In this document: one piece after another, positions 62,433-64,000 of the stretch | Layout: each line of letters opens with the position of its first letter | Numbering within the stretch: the stretch's first letter is position 1 | Assembly: GCF_002117005.1 (NCBI RefSeq) | Contig: NZ_CP021023.1 | Location: 434,001-498,000 of the forward strand | DNA from: Sedimentisphaera salicampi | GTDB lineage: Bacteria; Planctomycetota; Phycisphaerae; Sedimentisphaerales; Sedimentisphaeraceae | Direction of reading: 5' to 3' | DNA length: 64,000 nt | Made by a program: the position numbers and the translations under genes | The notes under the pieces: model-generated | Told to the model about the DNA's origin: nothing | Database searches by the model: none | What the model saw: only the letters and a program-made list of their open reading frames with translations

Positions 62433-63905
62433 TCAAATCAGCTCTCCGGTAAGGCTTCTGAGCATATGGCCGGTAACTTTAACATCATAAAAACGGCCGA
62501 GCTCTAATCTCTGCCTTACGCCTACGATTATCGGGTAGCTGCCCGGATGCCGCAAAAATGTTACGTTTCCCTCATGGGTTTCTGCAAGAAGGCCGTATAA
62601 TCTATGGCCTTCGGGGAAAATTTTCTCGAGCATTGGAAGGTCTATTTCTTCTCGAATTTTTCGACTCCATGCGGAGTAAAGGTGTTTGTTTTTCCGAAGA
62701 TATCTATCCCCAGCCACTTCATAGAGCCTTGTTCCCGGGAACGGAACAACCTGCCTTATGTTTATCCTGCGAACGAACAGATCTTTCTTGAGCATATCTT
62801 TTAGGGCTTGAAAGTTCAGCTCAAGCGTTCGCTCCGATTCGCCTTCAAGGCCGAGCAGAATATTAATCCCGGGCAGGAGTGCGGGCATTCCATTATCTCC
62901 ATAACTCCGCCCGCATTCGTTAATTATCTCTATCGCTTGAAGGGTATTCTCAGGAGAGCTGTTTAGGTTATTGAGGCGGTAAACCTCAGGGTCAAATGTT
63001 TCTGCGCCCATTGCAGCAGTGCTGCCGGGTGTTAGATATTTAACAAAAAGCTCAGTAAGCTCTTTGGTTACAAAAGCAGGGTTGGCATTGTCAATATGAA
63101 AAACCGAAGGCTCGAGAGCCTTTATTCCTGAGAGAAGCTGCTCTAACTTTTCGGGGCTTGATTTCATATAGCTGTAAATGCAGGACTGCTTGCCGAGCCT
63201 GAAGCGCGCTGCACCGTTTTGTGTTAATTTTTTAACCTCTTCAATAATCAGATCAGGCTCCCTCCAACAGAGCTGCTGCTTGAGAGGCTCGGTGCAGAAA
63301 GAACAGCCGCTCTGACGTGAGCACCCTCTGCCAGTTTCTATTTCGATAATTCTTTCAGCAGTTATTTGTTTGAGAACATCTGCCCCTTTTGTGAAAGCGG
63401 GCTGCATTTCTCTGTAGTCAGCAAATTTATATTCACGAATATGATCGAATATCCCTCTATCAGGCAGCTCAGCAGCAAATCCGCCCATTTGCTGAGTACC
63501 GATTGAAGCGGCAGGGCCTGTGAGTATTTTGGTGGCCTTGAGGGGTTTTAACAGTTTTGAAATTTCTTTGAGTCCGGCAGGCTGGGCTGAGAGGTATTTG
63601 CCCGGAGTTTGCAGGCCTGCAACAACAATAATCTGATCTGCAGAGCTGAGCAGCTGTTTCGCTTTTTCAGGGCTTCTGGTTCGGTTTAAAAGATCAATTC
63701 GTGTTTTAGCTGTTGGAGGATCGAGTTTGCTGGAAGTTAGCTTGATTTGCGCAGAAAAAATTCTCAAATCGTCTATTGTGAGATATTCCGCTTTACCTTT
63801 AAGCTCTCCGAAAACTATCCTTGGATGCGTACCTAAAAATGGAGGCACCCCAAGACCGGCAGGTTCGTCGGTATAACAGTCTATGATTACTCTTTTTCTT
63901 GCCAT
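62433..63905 (-). CDS. radical SAM protein with C-terminal TRAM-like domain (COG1031-like)
   Basis: A 490-residue putative methylthiotransferase-like enzyme. N-terminus MARKRVIIDCYTDEPAGLG; a B12-binding-like or UPF0004-like first half (residues ~1-180); then IEIETGRGCSRQSGCSFC, with the cluster motif CX5CX2C and not the usual CX3CX2C; and NILLGLEGESERTLELNFQA. The end (RQRLELGRFYDVKVTGHM) resembles a TRAM RNA-binding fold. This layout matches COG1031, known mainly from Archaea, but its substrate is unknown to me. ATG at 63905 is preferred to the TTG at 63962, which adds a non-conserved Arg-rich leader. The 95 bases beyond 63905 show nothing recognisable. Confidence 0.75.
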   Translation of the reverse strand: MARKRVIIDCYTDEPAGLGVPPFLGTHPRIVFGELKGKAEYLTIDDLRIFSAQIKLTSSKLDPPTAKTRIDLLNRTRSPEKAKQLLSSADQIIVVAGLQTPGKYLSAQPAGLKEISKLLKPLKATKILTGPAASIGTQQMGGFAAELPDRGIFDHIREYKFADYREMQPAFTKGADVLKQITAERIIEIETGRGCSRQSGCSFCTEPLKQQLCWREPDLIIEEVKKLTQNGAARFRLGKQSCIYSYMKSSPEKLEQLLSGIKALEPSVFHIDNANPAFVTKELTELFVKYLTPGSTAAMGAETFDPEVYRLNNLNSSPENTLQAIEIINECGRSYGDNGMPALLPGINILLGLEGESERTLELNFQALKDMLKKDLFVRRINIRQVVPFPGTRLYEVAGDRYLRKNKHLYSAWSRKIREEIDLPMLEKIFPEGHRLYGLLAETHEGNVTFLRHPGSYPIIVGVRQRLELGRFYDVKVTGHMLRSLTGELI

Positions 63906-64000
63906 AAGAGCTTTTAAGCCCCTTTTCCGCCGCCGAATAAAACCAGCTGCAGACGCGGGCAAAAGGTGTATCCAAAACCAAGGCAGTATTGAGCCACTTC

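Noticed and set aside
62433-63962. TTG at 63962 as start of the radical SAM gene
   Set aside because: The extra 19 residues are Arg-rich and unlike family N-termini; ATG at 63905 gives the natural MARKRVIID start.
1-64000. CRISPR arrays, prophage or integrated conjugative element
   Set aside because: No regularly spaced repeats, phage structural genes, integrase with att sites, or conjugation genes are seen; mobile DNA is limited to two insertion sequences.

Overview
The window looks like a chromosomal piece from a Gram-negative planctomycete of the class Phycisphaerae, most likely near Sedimentisphaera. This is inferred from gene style, not from a database search. The clues are secreted glycosidases and a protease ending in dockerin-like double repeats, a prepilin-like protein with an H-X9-DG-type tail inside a polysaccharide locus, a HYExAFE-type protein, a cysteine-containing DUF11 repeat lipoprotein, fairly low GC for the phylum (mid-40s % by eye, not counted), KDO activation (KdsB) and an RND efflux system. 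The last two imply an outer membrane.

Layout. Bases 1-13250 form an alpha-glucan utilisation locus. On the plus strand it has a 5'-truncated GH31 enzyme, a pseudopilin-like protein, a ROK glucokinase, a secreted six-hairpin glycosidase and a secreted GH13 amylase. Convergent to these are a CBM48-GH13-dockerin enzyme and a GH57-dockerin enzyme. Bases 13518-17197 hold a large protein with an HPr-like domain, a DegT-type aminotransferase and folP. Bases 17194-19041 (minus) hold a phosphofructokinase and purE. Bases 19080-23695 carry amrB (MEMO), manA, a second DegT aminotransferase, and lipB and lipA with out-of-frame overlap. A HYExAFE protein follows on the minus strand. Next come pyrF, murD, a CobO/BtuR-type adenosyltransferase, xseB, tRNA-Leu(UAG) and the DUF11 lipoprotein.

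An intact IS3-family element (29569-31015) with visible ends and a TATT target duplication separates this from a GH5-like enzyme and a DUF4380 protein. Then come hydF, an SNase-like secreted protein, citrate synthase and a Ca2+/Na+ antiporter. On the minus strand follow a DksA-like regulator and a subtilisin-dockerin protease with an IS5-like element (41184-42715) inserted 34 bp upstream of its start codon. Further minus-strand genes are lysA, a membrane-anchored RRM protein, lepA and ileS. kdsB-pyrG (plus), rpiB and a Sua5/YrdC-LMW-phosphatase fusion (minus) follow. A divergent promoter region leads to a metallophosphoesterase and a tripartite RND efflux operon. The end holds an NfeD-stomatin pair and a radical SAM-TRAM protein.

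How the genes work together. Surface or secreted enzymes would cut starch- or glycogen-like polymers to glucose, which the ROK kinase and phosphofructokinase pass into glycolysis. Citrate synthase and an [FeFe]-hydrogenase maturase suggest mixed fermentative or anaerobic metabolism. pyrG supplies CTP to KdsB for CMP-KDO, and ManA and the DegT aminotransferases point to surface sugar synthesis. The least explained items are the 517-residue protein with an HPr-like domain that keeps both phospho-sites, the membrane-tethered RRM protein, the fusion whose phosphatase loop lacks its arginine, and the dockerin-like tails.
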